Shown here in pieces: positions 45,901 to 52,772 of a DNA stretch of 64,000 nt. How positions within the stretch are numbered: position 1 is the first letter of the stretch; every line of letters starts with the position of its first letter. The DNA is from Acholeplasma oculi. Its GTDB lineage: Bacteria > Bacillota_I > Bacilli_A > Acholeplasmatales > Acholeplasmataceae. The notes beneath the pieces were generated by a model. The model did no database searches. It was not told the DNA's origin and was given only the letters and a program-made list of their open reading frames with translations. Where the stretch lies: positions 62,001 through 126,000 of the forward strand of contig NZ_FUZK01000002.1 of assembly GCF_900166985.1 (NCBI RefSeq), written 5' to 3'. Position numbers and translations under genes: made by a program.

Positions 45901-46947
45901 TGTTTTTGGTGTTAAGATCGGATCAATCGTCAGATTTTCTGTGACATTTTCAAATGACTTAGACCATCCACTAAAATCATATCCATTAGGTGCTAAATAC
46001 GTTGGGGGCACTGCATCTTCACCTAAGGCAATATTTACTTCTTTAATTGGAGTTCCTTGTTCATTTCTAAAGATAACCAAGAAAGTTATTTGTTCATAGA
46101 TCACCATGACATCTAAATTGGATGTAATGATATGATTAATGCCTGGATTGTAACCAACAAATAGATATCCTTCTTTTGAAGGTGTAACAGTCGGTATGAA
46201 TGGATCACCATGTTTAATGGTTAAAGTTTCATAAACTGTTCCAAATGAATCTTTCACAACCACTTGATAATACGCATCATCTTCAATCAAGTTGACTTCC
46301 ATATCAGAGGTTATATTTGTAAAATCCGTATGATCCCAATATCTAACCTTACCTGTTATACTTGGTGGAACGGGTATATCGGTTAATGTACCACCATGTG
46401 TTACAGTTTTAGTTTCAAAGACGACATCATCAATTAAAAAAGTAATTGTATAAGAATATATAGACCATTTTGCATAAAGGTTTACATTCCTTGCAGGCAT
46501 TTTGTCTAAATCAAAACGTGTCCCATCTATGCTTCCTTCAAACCAACCTACAAACTCATATCCTTCTTTTGTAGGTGTAGGCAGTATAACATCCCCTTGA
46601 TAGACATATTCTCTAGATGGAATAGATGTATCGTTATCAGGAAAGAATACCATTTGATAGAAATTAATACTCCATTTTGCATAAAAAGTCATATTTCTAA
46701 CAACTGGTACATCAAATAAGAATTTTGATGATTCATCAAAGTTACTATTTTCATACCAACCTTGGAACGTATATCCTTCTTTGGATGTTGTAGGTATTTC
46801 TACTAAACTACCTTGATCAATAACGATCGTTTCAACAGAAGTTCCTTCGTTTGTATTAAAGGTTAGTTCAACGGTTCGATTGGTACATGATACCAAAACG
46901 AACATGATAAAGATAACCGAAATGAGTCCAAATATTTTTTTAAACAT
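36994..46947 (-). CDS. Giant surface lipoprotein with about 32 InlB-type repeats and a C-terminal beta-helix
   Basis: 3317 residues (9.95 kb, 15% of the window). Lipobox FVLVSC. Three parts are seen. First, residues about 25-420 hold six diverged InlB/List-Bact repeats. Second, residues about 430-2250 hold two alternating repeat types: 17 copies of a GTTHxNP type (YNNLEGTTHTNPENYTIET, ending GNKTLYARF) and 7 of a GGTG type (YNLNGGTGPSTLSVTYNQSF, ending WLIDGDITIDAVY). Third, residues about 2560-3317 include a probable right-handed beta-helix (about 2900-3200, with SRNSGGYIGVMVNNGSS and MYMQGATKLTVTNSIYGQSGG). The whole resembles a long surface adhesin or stalk. Being inside an ABC operon is unusual. 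It is not a catalytic protein as far as can be seen. Confidence 0.88.
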   Translation of the reverse strand: MFKKIFGLISVIFIMFVLVSCTNRTVELTFNTNEGTSVETIVIDQGSLVEIPTTSKEGYTFQGWYENSNFDESSKFLFDVPVVRNMTFYAKWSINFYQMVFFPDNDTSIPSREYVYQGDVILPTPTKEGYEFVGWFEGSIDGTRFDLDKMPARNVNLYAKWSIYSYTITFLIDDVVFETKTVTHGGTLTDIPVPPSITGKVRYWDHTDFTNITSDMEVNLIEDDAYYQVVVKDSFGTVYETLTIKHGDPFIPTVTPSKEGYLFVGYNPGINHIITSNLDVMVIYEQITFLVIFRNEQGTPIKEVNIALGEDAVPPTYLAPNGYDFSGWSKSFENVTENLTIDPILTPKTYEVKLNANGGFFEGQQNEFVISAAYLSIIGLPPTPTKEGYQFVGWFDNIEGTGTVYTFSPSTVMPLEGLELFAKWSVRNYSLTYSNLNGTTHSNPTSYTILSNTITLNAPTNSTGYQFIGWFDALTGGNQVTEITLGSTGNKTLYARFSPITYSITYNNLEGTTHTNPENYNIETLTINLANPTSRTGYNFVGWFTALSGGNEVTEITLSSTGNKTLYARFTAKTYTITYNLNGGTGPSTLSVTYNQSFTLGVASKIGYEFTGWMYLGNSFASGTWLIDGDVTVDAVFSPITYTITYSNLEGTTHTNPENYTIETTSITLLDPTNRTGYNFIGWFDTLNGGNQVTEITLGSTGIKTLYARFTAKTYTITYNLNGGTGPSTLSVTYNQSFTLGTASKTGYQFTGWTYLGNPFISGTWLIDGDITIDAVYSPVNYTITYNNLEGTTHENPNTYTIETENIFLEEPTNRTGYQFMGWFNQSTSGEEISTISLGSTGNIDLYARFEPITYDITYSDLQGTTHSNPSTYHIETNSFSLTNPTSRLGYQFIGWFDALTDGNQIVSIPKGSFGDLEIFARFSSITYSITYNNLEGTTHTNPVNYTIERATITLLEPTDKTGYDFVGWFTHQIGGNEVVSIPQGSTGNKTLYARFTPTTYNITYNNLQGTTHSNPESYNIETATITLLDPTDRAGYNFVGWFDALTGGVEVTEIESGSTEDLELYARFIPITYIVTYGNLQGTTHSNPDNYNIETNTINLVDPTERTGYTFIGWFDALSGGNEVIEITLGTTGDLELYARFTAKSYTLTYNLNGGTGPSTLSVTYNQSFTLGVANKTGYEFTGWTYLGNPFISGTWMIDSDVTIDAVYTPITYNITYNNLNGTTHTNPLTYTIETATITLLDPTNRTGYNFVGWFDSSLGGTEITEITLGSTGHKTIYARFTAKTYTLTYNLNGGTGPSTLSVTYNESFTLGVATKDEYTFAGWLYQGLPFTSGIWTIDNDITIDAQWTEWPVITFEVFGGSGVSQIFEAPGTVITAPYNPVKNGYIFEYWYESDDSIPYVFDTMPATNLTLYAKYSIETYDVTFENLQGTTHGNPATYTIETATITLQDPTNRLGYNFDGWFDSSLGGTEITEITLGSTGNLTLYARFSPVTYNITYSNLNGTTHSNPATYTIETATITLTNPTNRTGYNFVGWFDALTDGNEVLTIDLGSTGNVEVFARFEAITYNITYSNLLGTTHSNPATYTIETPNITLLETTYRTGYNFVGWYTALSGGTKVETINLGSTGDLELFARFTAKTYTLTYNLNGGTGASSLTVTYNQAYTLGTVMKVGYSFAGWVYEGSPFTSGTWLIDSNISIDATYTAINYNLVYNDLEGTTHTNPSSYTIETPTFELLAPTSRLGYDFVGWFNQSSGGTLVNEIPSGSTGTIVLYARFSPVTYNITYSNLNGTTHSNPATYTIETATITLQDPTNRLGYNFDGWFDSSLGGTEVTEITLGSTGNLTLYARFSPVTYNITYSNLNGTTHSNPENYNIETSTISLLDPSERTGYNFVGWFDALNGGNEVTEITLGTTGNKILYARFTAKTYTLTYNLNGGTGPTTLNVTYNESFTLSTASKTGYQFTGWTYLGNPFISGTWSIDGDITIDAVYSPITYTITYNNLEGTTHTNPENYTIETSTITLLDPTYRTGYNFVGWFDALNGGNEVIAITLGSTGDLELFARFTAKSYTVTYNLNGGTGPSTLNVTYNESFTLGVASKTGYEFTGWTYLGDEFVSGTWSIDSNITIEATYEALIYEINYQNLLGTTHSNPENYTIETATITLLDPTNKAGYNFVGWFDALNGGNEVTEITLGSIGNLTLYARFEAITYTVTYLNLFDMIHDNDLTITTESEFILTDPSIRTGYRFLGWFTELESGIRVLEVNAGNLSDITLYARWEIAYYDVAGTYVFERLDISENQTEILETVTNEGSQSFFIPSLLHGTEILPVTEIEGYMFNRLVYNGVTYDDIEHLITVVDHIDLENLTIYYRRLILEVVFIQNNGASVPGTSPITYETSIRYTHYNLGIDTLNIPVLYTYTNITSLWERSTISQVQSTMTVSALYFNTTTKTIRFKDGSSIIFIASELGLTPQTEFITTDALIWNLTKPGFRFLGWFYMNGETEIELTPGNYAFEDFTANQTEIYTKWQQLTAFNQVTNVLVTINGTDDITITWNLDLNGLTNPSFDIYIDQEKVVGYQSIIQQSGNLFTLNIPTSAIDYDLFEKLIEVGMHRVTVQAVGDNVNHMTGLMSEAYIYEVKSIYDENPSNVDTYDYFIVEDYQGTLRYIFYTNMTYQFNSGYQFEIITGSDLVTLNNPYTMKMNQISGQFRFKMTRPDQSFNIYDGLVVKDIKGFSFGTNYQQYLDETGVQSSYVDQSDPYIVGTKNSFYLDLRMTSSTGNRIRLDDALLSYEFYLYNGSTYNLIAANDLSNHVDLLPNNRLQFKTGTEGNMYQVKVSPKYQSTRMTVSELTFEFVVNAGYNAFTHQDLKEFFSDDSVDLINLHANIQPVLSPNQLNSDGSPKNIKNGLGNVYNRNLTSTNNNEVRIEGNFMVINGSNLPYSNARSGSGLVGFAEAFEIVNVQIAIFNYNVTGTEPDTNKFTMNNLTIIGNTTVPSVNFGGTSEEILLQERLMSRNSGGYIGVMVNNGSSEFNNIQIRFAVIGISHYAYGEDVEMIVNQSIIKDSWANSMYMQGATKLTVTNSIYGQSGGSAFHLSDSRAGGGINNPTLIINNTVIENFISGEEAWFKAYGMTSVALQLKSGISQGIASTGRTIIDMVTHPVTGVQTEMINFILLTEPHTGAEVRDVNSNIIGGSEVSVTIDGKTTNRPYDYLSDSGDPRIQGGQFAYPMSLYSDQAAFMALITDIITIGAQNNQTISLQDASNLAFLGGFYNLTANELLAIATNQQTVEQILTSSPRAIPNYLEVLAPIPVFPTGYAVVIIELQ
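40197..45657 (-). repeat. Coding repeat array of the giant lipoprotein
   Basis: About two dozen 198-204-base units encode the GTTH and GGTG repeats. Several units are nearly identical at DNA level, for example 41361-41565 and 42438-42642 (205 bases, 3 mismatches seen). Confidence 0.9.
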
Positions 46948-46968
46948 AAATTTTCCCCCTTATATGTT

Positions 46969-47415
46969 TTATAGATCTGGAACAATGATCACTCCGGGTG
47001 GTTTAAACCATAAAATGATCATATCTGATTTTTGAGTCCTTGAATCTTTAATCGTAACTGTTAAAACAATTTCATTTTCTATATCTTCAAGTCCATAGTA
47101 GATATATATGATTTTGTCATAAATATCTAATTGATAATTAATATGACTAAGACTTAAAGTAACTGAAAGTTCACTATAACTTTCATCAGGTCCTAAATCA
47201 TAATTTAATCGGTAAACTGGGTTTGTTGTTGTAACAAATGGTTTGACATCTCTAACCTTTTCCGAATCTTCATTTAATGTGTCAAACTCGGTAAATTCAA
47301 TCGTTTCAATAGGCCCTAAATTGGTGTTTTCAGGTAATGTTCCCCATACAGCAATCATCATGATGGATAGAATACTAGATATAAAAATAATAAATATAAT
47401 TGATTTTTTCGTCAT
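46969..47415 (-). CDS. Small signal-anchored protein, unknown function
   Basis: 148 residues. An N-terminal hydrophobic helix (SIIFIIFISSILSIMMIAVW) is followed by about 120 extracytoplasmic residues with a beta pattern (SYSELSVTLSLSHINYQLDI, YGLEDIENEIVLTVTIKD) that resembles an immunoglobulin-like fold. No lipobox. It lies between the permease gene (11 bases upstream) and the giant lipoprotein (21 bases downstream), which suggests a membrane-tethered helper for that system. Confidence 0.65.
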   Translation of the reverse strand: MTKKSIIFIIFISSILSIMMIAVWGTLPENTNLGPIETIEFTEFDTLNEDSEKVRDVKPFVTTTNPVYRLNYDLGPDESYSELSVTLSLSHINYQLDIYDKIIYIYYGLEDIENEIVLTVTIKDSRTQKSDMIILWFKPPGVIIVPDL

Positions 47416-47426
47416 ATATTCCCTCC

Positions 47427-49037
47427 TTAATATTCTATCTCTATAAAATATGCTTTTAAATATGCTCTAAACGATACAAATCGGTAGAGGGCAAAAACGA
47501 TTGCAGAACCAATCATTAAACCCCATCCTAAATCTTCTACAATAATAAATGAAATAACAGCAACCAAGGTAAATAGTAATGATAATATCAGTCCAAAAGA
47601 TAGAGATTTTTGAATGTTTGGATGATTCACTAAACTACCTGTTTGGGCATATTCTGATAGGTTTGGATTTAAAACATCTAATTCCAAACTATAAAAGATA
47701 TGTCCAATGTTTACAACACTTACAAATATTGCCAAATAGACGATATCCATTTTAGGAAATACTGGAAGTGCATAACTAAAGACAATAAAACTTATACCAA
47801 TAACAAATAATGTAATGAGTAAATTAAATAGTAGTTTTGCCCATGCAATTTTAGAAGTATCATAAGGTGCTGTTTTTAATAAGATAAATTCATAACCTTC
47901 TTTAGTGATTGCTGAAGCTGACTGTGTATTTGAACCCGTAACAACTAATAAACAAATTAATATATTTAAAATCAGTACTAAACTATTTCCAAATGTTGAA
48001 CGGTTCATACCCATGTAAATATAATTTAGGATATACATAATCATCGGAAGGGATATTAGTAAAGCGTAATTGTTAATTAATTCATTAGGACTTCTTCTTG
48101 CAATAATCATTTCTTTTCTAAAGAACGTCATAAACAGTGATTTAGATTCTTTAGTCTTATGCGATTTATTCTTCTTAACAGAGTGTTCGTTAGAACGTGA
48201 TGTTAATCTAAAATACATCGGTTTTGCAATTAAGTAGTTGCTTAATCCTAGAAGGATTGTGATGCCTAATACATAGACATAATGGATGAACGGATTCACG
48301 TTATATAATATAAATCCAATATATGTATATACAAATCCAAAGTCTGCTATTTGTTGCATAAATAGTGTTAACCCTATAATGAAACTGTTATAAAGTTGTA
48401 CAAGTCGAATCGGTATTGGAATCCCTTGTATCAGTATGTATATAAAATACCCTAAAGTAACTAAAACCACTAACGTTAATAAAGCACTCATGAGCTGGTG
48501 TTCTCTTAAATAATTTTTTATATATACAAATGGAATGGATAATAACGTCGATATAAACACTGAAAGTAAAGGTAAAAGTAGTGCAATAGGTAATATATTC
48601 AAGTAGTAAAGTACATGTGCATTTTGATTAAATCCAAGTGCAATTAAGATAGGTACTAAAACATAAAGGTTTCTTAAAAATTCTTGAATATAATAAAGAA
48701 TAAACTTACTTATAAAGATTTCATCATTCTTCACAGGTAATGGGAATAAAATTTGATTATCTCTACTATGGTATAAATCATTTGTTACATGTAACAAGGA
48801 TGAAACGATACCAATTCCTTGGGTTAGAACAAATATAAATATTGCAAAATATTCATTTACAGGTATATAGAATATATTTTTAATCGCATAGATTGCAAAA
48901 GATGCAACAATACTCACTAAAACAAGAATAACAGCTTGTATAGCAATTACTCTGTATATTCTTAAAGAACCTTTTTCTTTTCGTTTAAATTTATTATAAA
49001 GTTGTAGTAAAAGTAATAACCATATACGTTTGACCAT
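47427..49037 (-). CDS. ABC-2-type transporter permease
   Basis: 536 residues with about twelve membrane helices and a basic cytosolic stretch (RLTSRSNEHSVKKNKSHKTKE, about 275-300) between the two halves. The start of the second half reads MTFFRKEMIIARRSPNELI, as in ABC-2 permease halves. No signal peptide. The preceding gene encodes the ATPase, ending 3 bases upstream. The substrate is unknown; it may handle lipoprotein export or a lipid, given the operon. Confidence 0.75.
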   Translation of the reverse strand: MVKRIWLLLLLQLYNKFKRKEKGSLRIYRVIAIQAVILVLVSIVASFAIYAIKNIFYIPVNEYFAIFIFVLTQGIGIVSSLLHVTNDLYHSRDNQILFPLPVKNDEIFISKFILYYIQEFLRNLYVLVPILIALGFNQNAHVLYYLNILPIALLLPLLSVFISTLLSIPFVYIKNYLREHQLMSALLTLVVLVTLGYFIYILIQGIPIPIRLVQLYNSFIIGLTLFMQQIADFGFVYTYIGFILYNVNPFIHYVYVLGITILLGLSNYLIAKPMYFRLTSRSNEHSVKKNKSHKTKESKSLFMTFFRKEMIIARRSPNELINNYALLISLPMIMYILNYIYMGMNRSTFGNSLVLILNILICLLVVTGSNTQSASAITKEGYEFILLKTAPYDTSKIAWAKLLFNLLITLFVIGISFIVFSYALPVFPKMDIVYLAIFVSVVNIGHIFYSLELDVLNPNLSEYAQTGSLVNHPNIQKSLSFGLILSLLFTLVAVISFIIVEDLGWGLMIGSAIVFALYRFVSFRAYLKAYFIEIEY

Positions 49038-49040
49038 AAC

Positions 49041-51215
49041 TTATTTTCCTTGCATATAAAGTGTTTCTAACGATATTCCTTTTTTCTTTAAATCTTCTAC
49101 TTCATAAACTCCGATGAGTTCACCTTGATTAATCACTGCAATCTTTGTACAAATCTTTTCAACAACCTCAATGACGTGTGATGAGAAAAATACGATGTTA
49201 CCTTTTCTAGCATGTTCTTTCATGGATTCTTTGATTTGATATGCACTGGTTGGATCAAGTCCTGTTAGGGGTTCATCTAAAATCCATACAGGTGGTTCAT
49301 GAATTAAGGATGCAATAACTACTAATTTTTGTTTCATACCATGGGAATACGATTTTACTTCTTGATCAATAGCATGTTCTAAATTGAGTTCTTTAACTAA
49401 TTTATTGAAACGTTCATCTCTAATATTTTTATCAACTTTGTAGAGTTCTGAAACATAATAAATATACTCTCTACCAGTTAATTTTTCATAAACCGCATGA
49501 TTGTCGGATACATAGCCCATTCGAAGTTTCGCTTCGATTGGTTGAGTTTTAATGGAATATCCATCAATCATAATTTCACCTTCTGTAATGGACTGAATGC
49601 CAACCATACTTTTAATGGTTGTTGATTTACCTGCTCCGTTATGACCAAGAAATCCAAAAATCTCACCTGGTCCTACTTCAAGAGAGAAATTCTTAACTGC
49701 AAAACGATTTGATTTTCCATATCTTTTTGAGAAGTTTGAAATTTTTATCATACCTTTATATGCCTCATACATTCTTTCATCAATTTTCTTATCACCCAAC
49801 ATTTGGATTAATAAGTTTTTATCATAACGCATTTGTTGTTGTTTATTTCTTAATTGTCTATTTCTTTCAATGGATGCATATGACCAATCATAGACATACC
49901 AACTTGCAAACATCAGACCCATGAAAGATAGATAATATAGTAATTGATAAAGCCAGAAAAATTTAAATGTTAAGTCTTGATATGTAAACTCGATTACATA
50001 ATTATATTGAAGTTGTCTTAAATCTAGCATATCTGTTAGAAAGTCACTGTATGCGAAGAAATAATCCACCAGTGTATAGTTGTTAAACCAAGCATTTAGG
50101 AATAAGATCACTAAATAATAAACCGTAAATACAATCAATGCTTGATACATCGATTTTAAAGTAGGCTTATGAAACACCCCTAATGCAACTCCAAGTATTG
50201 GAATAATCAGTGCATAGATGTGGTTATATGCAAAGTGTATAACTTGTAGGGTAAAGAAATCCACCTCATAGTTTGGTAATAAAATACCACCGATTGCACC
50301 GATGACATTTGCAAAATATGCAAAATAGAAGAAACTTTTTATTTTAAATACCACTGCAAAAAATATTAAGATAACCGCCATATTACATAAATGGAAAGGA
50401 AGAGCTGCTAAATCTTCTCTTCTCATATAAAAGTATTGGAATATCGATGCTACAGCTAAAAACAGTATGAGTGCTTCCTTAGCATCCACACTTTTTAGTT
50501 TCATCAGTTTATAAATAACAAACATAGCTATGATAGGTATTAAAATAAGTATCAAGTGTTCTACATTAAATTCCTTAGGTATTTCACCTAAATTACCAAA
50601 CAGATTAATTAATAAGGTTTGAGGCATTAATGCAAACATGCTACCTATGATGACTAAAACTGTAATCCATGTTTCTTTTAAAGATATTTTAAACTTGAAA
50701 CTATTTAATAAATAACTAAGGGAAACAATTAATAAAAAACATATTTCAAACATAAATTCAACAACTCTAGATGAAAAGTCTAATGAGTTTTGAAATGCAA
50801 TCACATGTTCATTGAAAAATATGATATATAAAACCGAGAGAATCAATCCAAAATAACCAATCAGTGTTTGAAGACGCTTTAATGGATATAAAATGGAAGT
50901 AAATATCCAAGCAATCAGTACCACACCAATCCATCTTTGAAATAAAATGATTAACGATAATTCCGGACTAAAAATCCAAGTGGATTCTGAGTTAATGGGT
51001 GTTACCACATCAAATAATAACAGATTAAATGTTTGATTTATTGTGTCAAAAGAAAAAAGTCTTGTCAGATAGATTAAAAATAACCCAACTGAAAAGACTT
51101 TAGTATATATGTTTTTATATTCATTATATTTATAATGAAGCACTAGTCCCAAAACGATAAATAAAAAACCTAATAATATCGTGGTTTCCATATGTATACA
51201 ACATCCCCATGTCAT
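49041..51215 (-). CDS. Fusion of a YwaF-like membrane domain with an ABC transporter ATPase
   Basis: 724 residues. Residues 1-470 are polytopic (roughly twelve helices). Within them the stretch REDLAALPFHLCNMAVILIF, then FANVIGAIGGILLPNYEVDF, matches the YwaF/TIGR02206 family. Residues 489-724 are a complete ABC ATPase: Walker A GHNGAGKST (about 524-532), signature YSHGMKQKL (about 623-631), Walker B WILDEPLTGLDPT and H-loop SSHVIEVVE. The ATG at 51215 has no good Shine-Dalgarno sequence; the ATG at 51191 (METTILLG) is an alternative. The DNA is continuous, with no frameshift or stop at the joint. It heads the five-gene operon. Confidence 0.85.
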   Translation of the reverse strand: MTWGCCIHMETTILLGFLFIVLGLVLHYKYNEYKNIYTKVFSVGLFLIYLTRLFSFDTINQTFNLLLFDVVTPINSESTWIFSPELSLIILFQRWIGVVLIAWIFTSILYPLKRLQTLIGYFGLILSVLYIIFFNEHVIAFQNSLDFSSRVVEFMFEICFLLIVSLSYLLNSFKFKISLKETWITVLVIIGSMFALMPQTLLINLFGNLGEIPKEFNVEHLILILIPIIAMFVIYKLMKLKSVDAKEALILFLAVASIFQYFYMRREDLAALPFHLCNMAVILIFFAVVFKIKSFFYFAYFANVIGAIGGILLPNYEVDFFTLQVIHFAYNHIYALIIPILGVALGVFHKPTLKSMYQALIVFTVYYLVILFLNAWFNNYTLVDYFFAYSDFLTDMLDLRQLQYNYVIEFTYQDLTFKFFWLYQLLYYLSFMGLMFASWYVYDWSYASIERNRQLRNKQQQMRYDKNLLIQMLGDKKIDERMYEAYKGMIKISNFSKRYGKSNRFAVKNFSLEVGPGEIFGFLGHNGAGKSTTIKSMVGIQSITEGEIMIDGYSIKTQPIEAKLRMGYVSDNHAVYEKLTGREYIYYVSELYKVDKNIRDERFNKLVKELNLEHAIDQEVKSYSHGMKQKLVVIASLIHEPPVWILDEPLTGLDPTSAYQIKESMKEHARKGNIVFFSSHVIEVVEKICTKIAVINQGELIGVYEVEDLKKKGISLETLYMQGK

Positions 51216-51229
51216 TTTTTATCATGTTT

Positions 51230-51246
51230 TTGAAAATTATTTTCAA
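51230..51246. promoter_or_regulatory. Palindrome in the leader of the ABC/giant-lipoprotein operon
   Basis: TTGAAAAT-t-ATTTTCAA, a perfect 8-base inverted repeat with one central base, between the -10 and the start codon. Operator or leader hairpin candidate. Confidence 0.4.
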
Positions 51247-51261
51247 TAATTGATTGATTTC

Positions 51262-51267
51262 ATTATA
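51262..51267 (-). promoter_or_regulatory. Candidate -10 of the ABC/giant-lipoprotein operon
   Basis: TATAAT reads leftwards, about 46 bases before the first start codon. No good -35 was found. Confidence 0.45.
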
Positions 51268-51283
51268 ACATAAAAATTAAGAA

Positions 51284-51652
51284 TTATACATGTTGATCAA
51301 TTAATATGAGATTACCATCCGGGTCTTCAATCATCATATATCCAGGTCCTTTTTCACCTTGAATGGTTTCCATTGAAAATATACCTTCATTTTTTAATTT
51401 TTGATTAATTTCTCTAATATCTATAAAATCTTTAGTGACGTTTCCACTGGAGTCAAATCCAGGATTAAATGTCATCATATTATGTTCAAACATTCCTTCA
51501 AATAACCCAATGACACTATCTTCATTTTTAAGAATAACCCATAAATCATCAGGATTCCCTCCGATGATTTTAAATCCTAATTTTTCATAAAAATGAAGTG
51601 AAGTTTTTAGATCATTGACTTTTAAACTTAAAGAAAATGCACCTAATTTCAT
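51284..51652 (-). CDS. VOC-family protein (glyoxalase/bleomycin-resistance type)
   Basis: 122 residues, one VOC domain: KLGAFSLSLKVNDLKTSLHFYEKLGFKIIGG in pieces (LKTSLHFYEKLGFKII), and the C-terminal PGYMMIEDPDGNLILIDQH, with the usual metal/ligand-binding Glu/His positions partly kept (EDPDGN). Members act as lyases, dioxygenases or drug binders; which one cannot be told. It overlaps the upstream gene by 4 bases. Confidence 0.85.
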   Translation of the reverse strand: MKLGAFSLSLKVNDLKTSLHFYEKLGFKIIGGNPDDLWVILKNEDSVIGLFEGMFEHNMMTFNPGFDSSGNVTKDFIDIREINQKLKNEGIFSMETIQGEKGPGYMMIEDPDGNLILIDQHV

Positions 51653-52065
51653 ATTCTTTCCTCATTATCTGTTATAAAGTCTAATTCTAGTGTTTCTTTA
51701 ATTCCTAATTGAATTAATTCTTTTAGAACATCCATATCAATGTCACTAAGTTTTTTAATATATAAACAACTCTTTCCAATTTTATATTTACCTAAGTCCA
51801 TGAGTATTTCGTATTGTTCTAAATCATAAGATAGATATAAGGTGATTGCATTTTTTCTATTTGCAAATCCAAATAATGGCATATCTCCTTCATGACCAGT
51901 TTTATATTTATAGTGTAGGCTTCCATAACCAACTATGGTTCCCCACATTTTAGGTTCTTTTAAGGTGAGTTCCGTTCCTAGTTTTAGAAGTGTTTGGATA
52001 TCTTCTAAACGTTCAGCTTCTACGGTTTCTAAGAATGATTCGATACTTAAGTTTGTTCTTTCCAT
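51649..52065 (-). CDS. DUF1801-type small protein
   Basis: 138 residues. Pattern EAERLEDIQTLLKLGTELTL, then PKMWGTIVGYGSLHYKY and GDMPLFGFANRKNAITLYLS, typical of the DUF1801 family whose function is unknown (some members linked to metal or DNA-damage stress). Start overlaps the preceding gene by 19 bases. Confidence 0.8.
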   Translation of the reverse strand: MERTNLSIESFLETVEAERLEDIQTLLKLGTELTLKEPKMWGTIVGYGSLHYKYKTGHEGDMPLFGFANRKNAITLYLSYDLEQYEILMDLGKYKIGKSCLYIKKLSDIDMDVLKELIQLGIKETLELDFITDNEERI

Positions 52066-52694
52066 AGGTCTTCCTTCTTTACAAGTGTTTTAGCTTTTAC
52101 TTTTTTATTTAAATAATATATTGTTTCCTTTAATCTTTTTTGTTTTGTCTCATCTGTTTTGACATCAAATACATATCGAACCCATTGTTTTTGATAACCA
52201 TTGGGTAGTGTATTAAAAAATGCTAAAGCGTCTGTTTCTTTTTGAATCAGTTCTATAAATTCCTTTATAAAGTTTTCTATATCAGACTTTGATGTAAGTA
52301 CTTCTTTTCTTAATTTTAGTGATGTATCTTTTTTGATACCAATGAGTGTATATTGATCATCAAATGCTTGCATACGATTAAAACGCATCAGTGTTTGATC
52401 TATATAACCTGTTTCATCATTTACTTTTAAAAATGGAAAAATATCATCTCTATGAATTCCAGGTTTTCCTAAAGTGTTTTTTAATTTAGGATACATTAGA
52501 CAAAGTAATCCGCCTGGTTTTAATTCATTTAAAGCATTTTTAATTTCTCTCTTCATGTCTTCAAGTGTATCTACAAAACCATAAATTAAATCTGGATTTT
52601 TATCCACAATATTTAAATCTTTAAATTGGTCTTTATAGTTATCTGGTATGTTTCTTAATGCATATGTTTCAGTAGTTTTTAGTTTAAATAGCAT
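52047..52694 (-). CDS. YdeI-like protein (DUF1905/bacteriocin-protection type)
   Basis: 215 residues in two parts. The N-terminal 90 (NIPDNYKDQFKDLNIVDKNP..., LKPGGLLCLMYPKLKN) resembles the DUF3052 type; the C-terminal part (LAFFNTLPNGYQKQWVRYVF, then DETKQKRLKETIYYLNK) is the YdeI/OmpD-associated motif. First gene of a three-gene unit with the DUF1801 and VOC genes. Its GGGAGG site can pair with a CCTCC upstream (see hairpin), suggesting translational control. Confidence 0.7.
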   Translation of the reverse strand: MLFKLKTTETYALRNIPDNYKDQFKDLNIVDKNPDLIYGFVDTLEDMKREIKNALNELKPGGLLCLMYPKLKNTLGKPGIHRDDIFPFLKVNDETGYIDQTLMRFNRMQAFDDQYTLIGIKKDTSLKLRKEVLTSKSDIENFIKEFIELIQKETDALAFFNTLPNGYQKQWVRYVFDVKTDETKQKRLKETIYYLNKKVKAKTLVKKEDLWKEQT

Positions 52695-52697
52695 ATA

Positions 52698-52740
52698 AAC
52701 CTCCCTTACTTGTACTTTAAGTATACTTAAAAAGGAGGTT
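52698..52740 (-). promoter_or_regulatory. Leader hairpin that covers the ribosome site of the YdeI-like gene
   Basis: Outer stem AACCTCC/GGAGGTT and inner palindrome TTTAAGTATACTTAAA. Read on the minus strand, the 5' arm CCTCCTTTT is complementary to the Shine-Dalgarno sequence GGGAGG 4 bases before the ATG. The palindrome also contains TATACT, a possible -10. Confidence 0.5.
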
Positions 52741-52772
52741 TTTTAATTCAATCTTGCATTTATAAATCAAAT

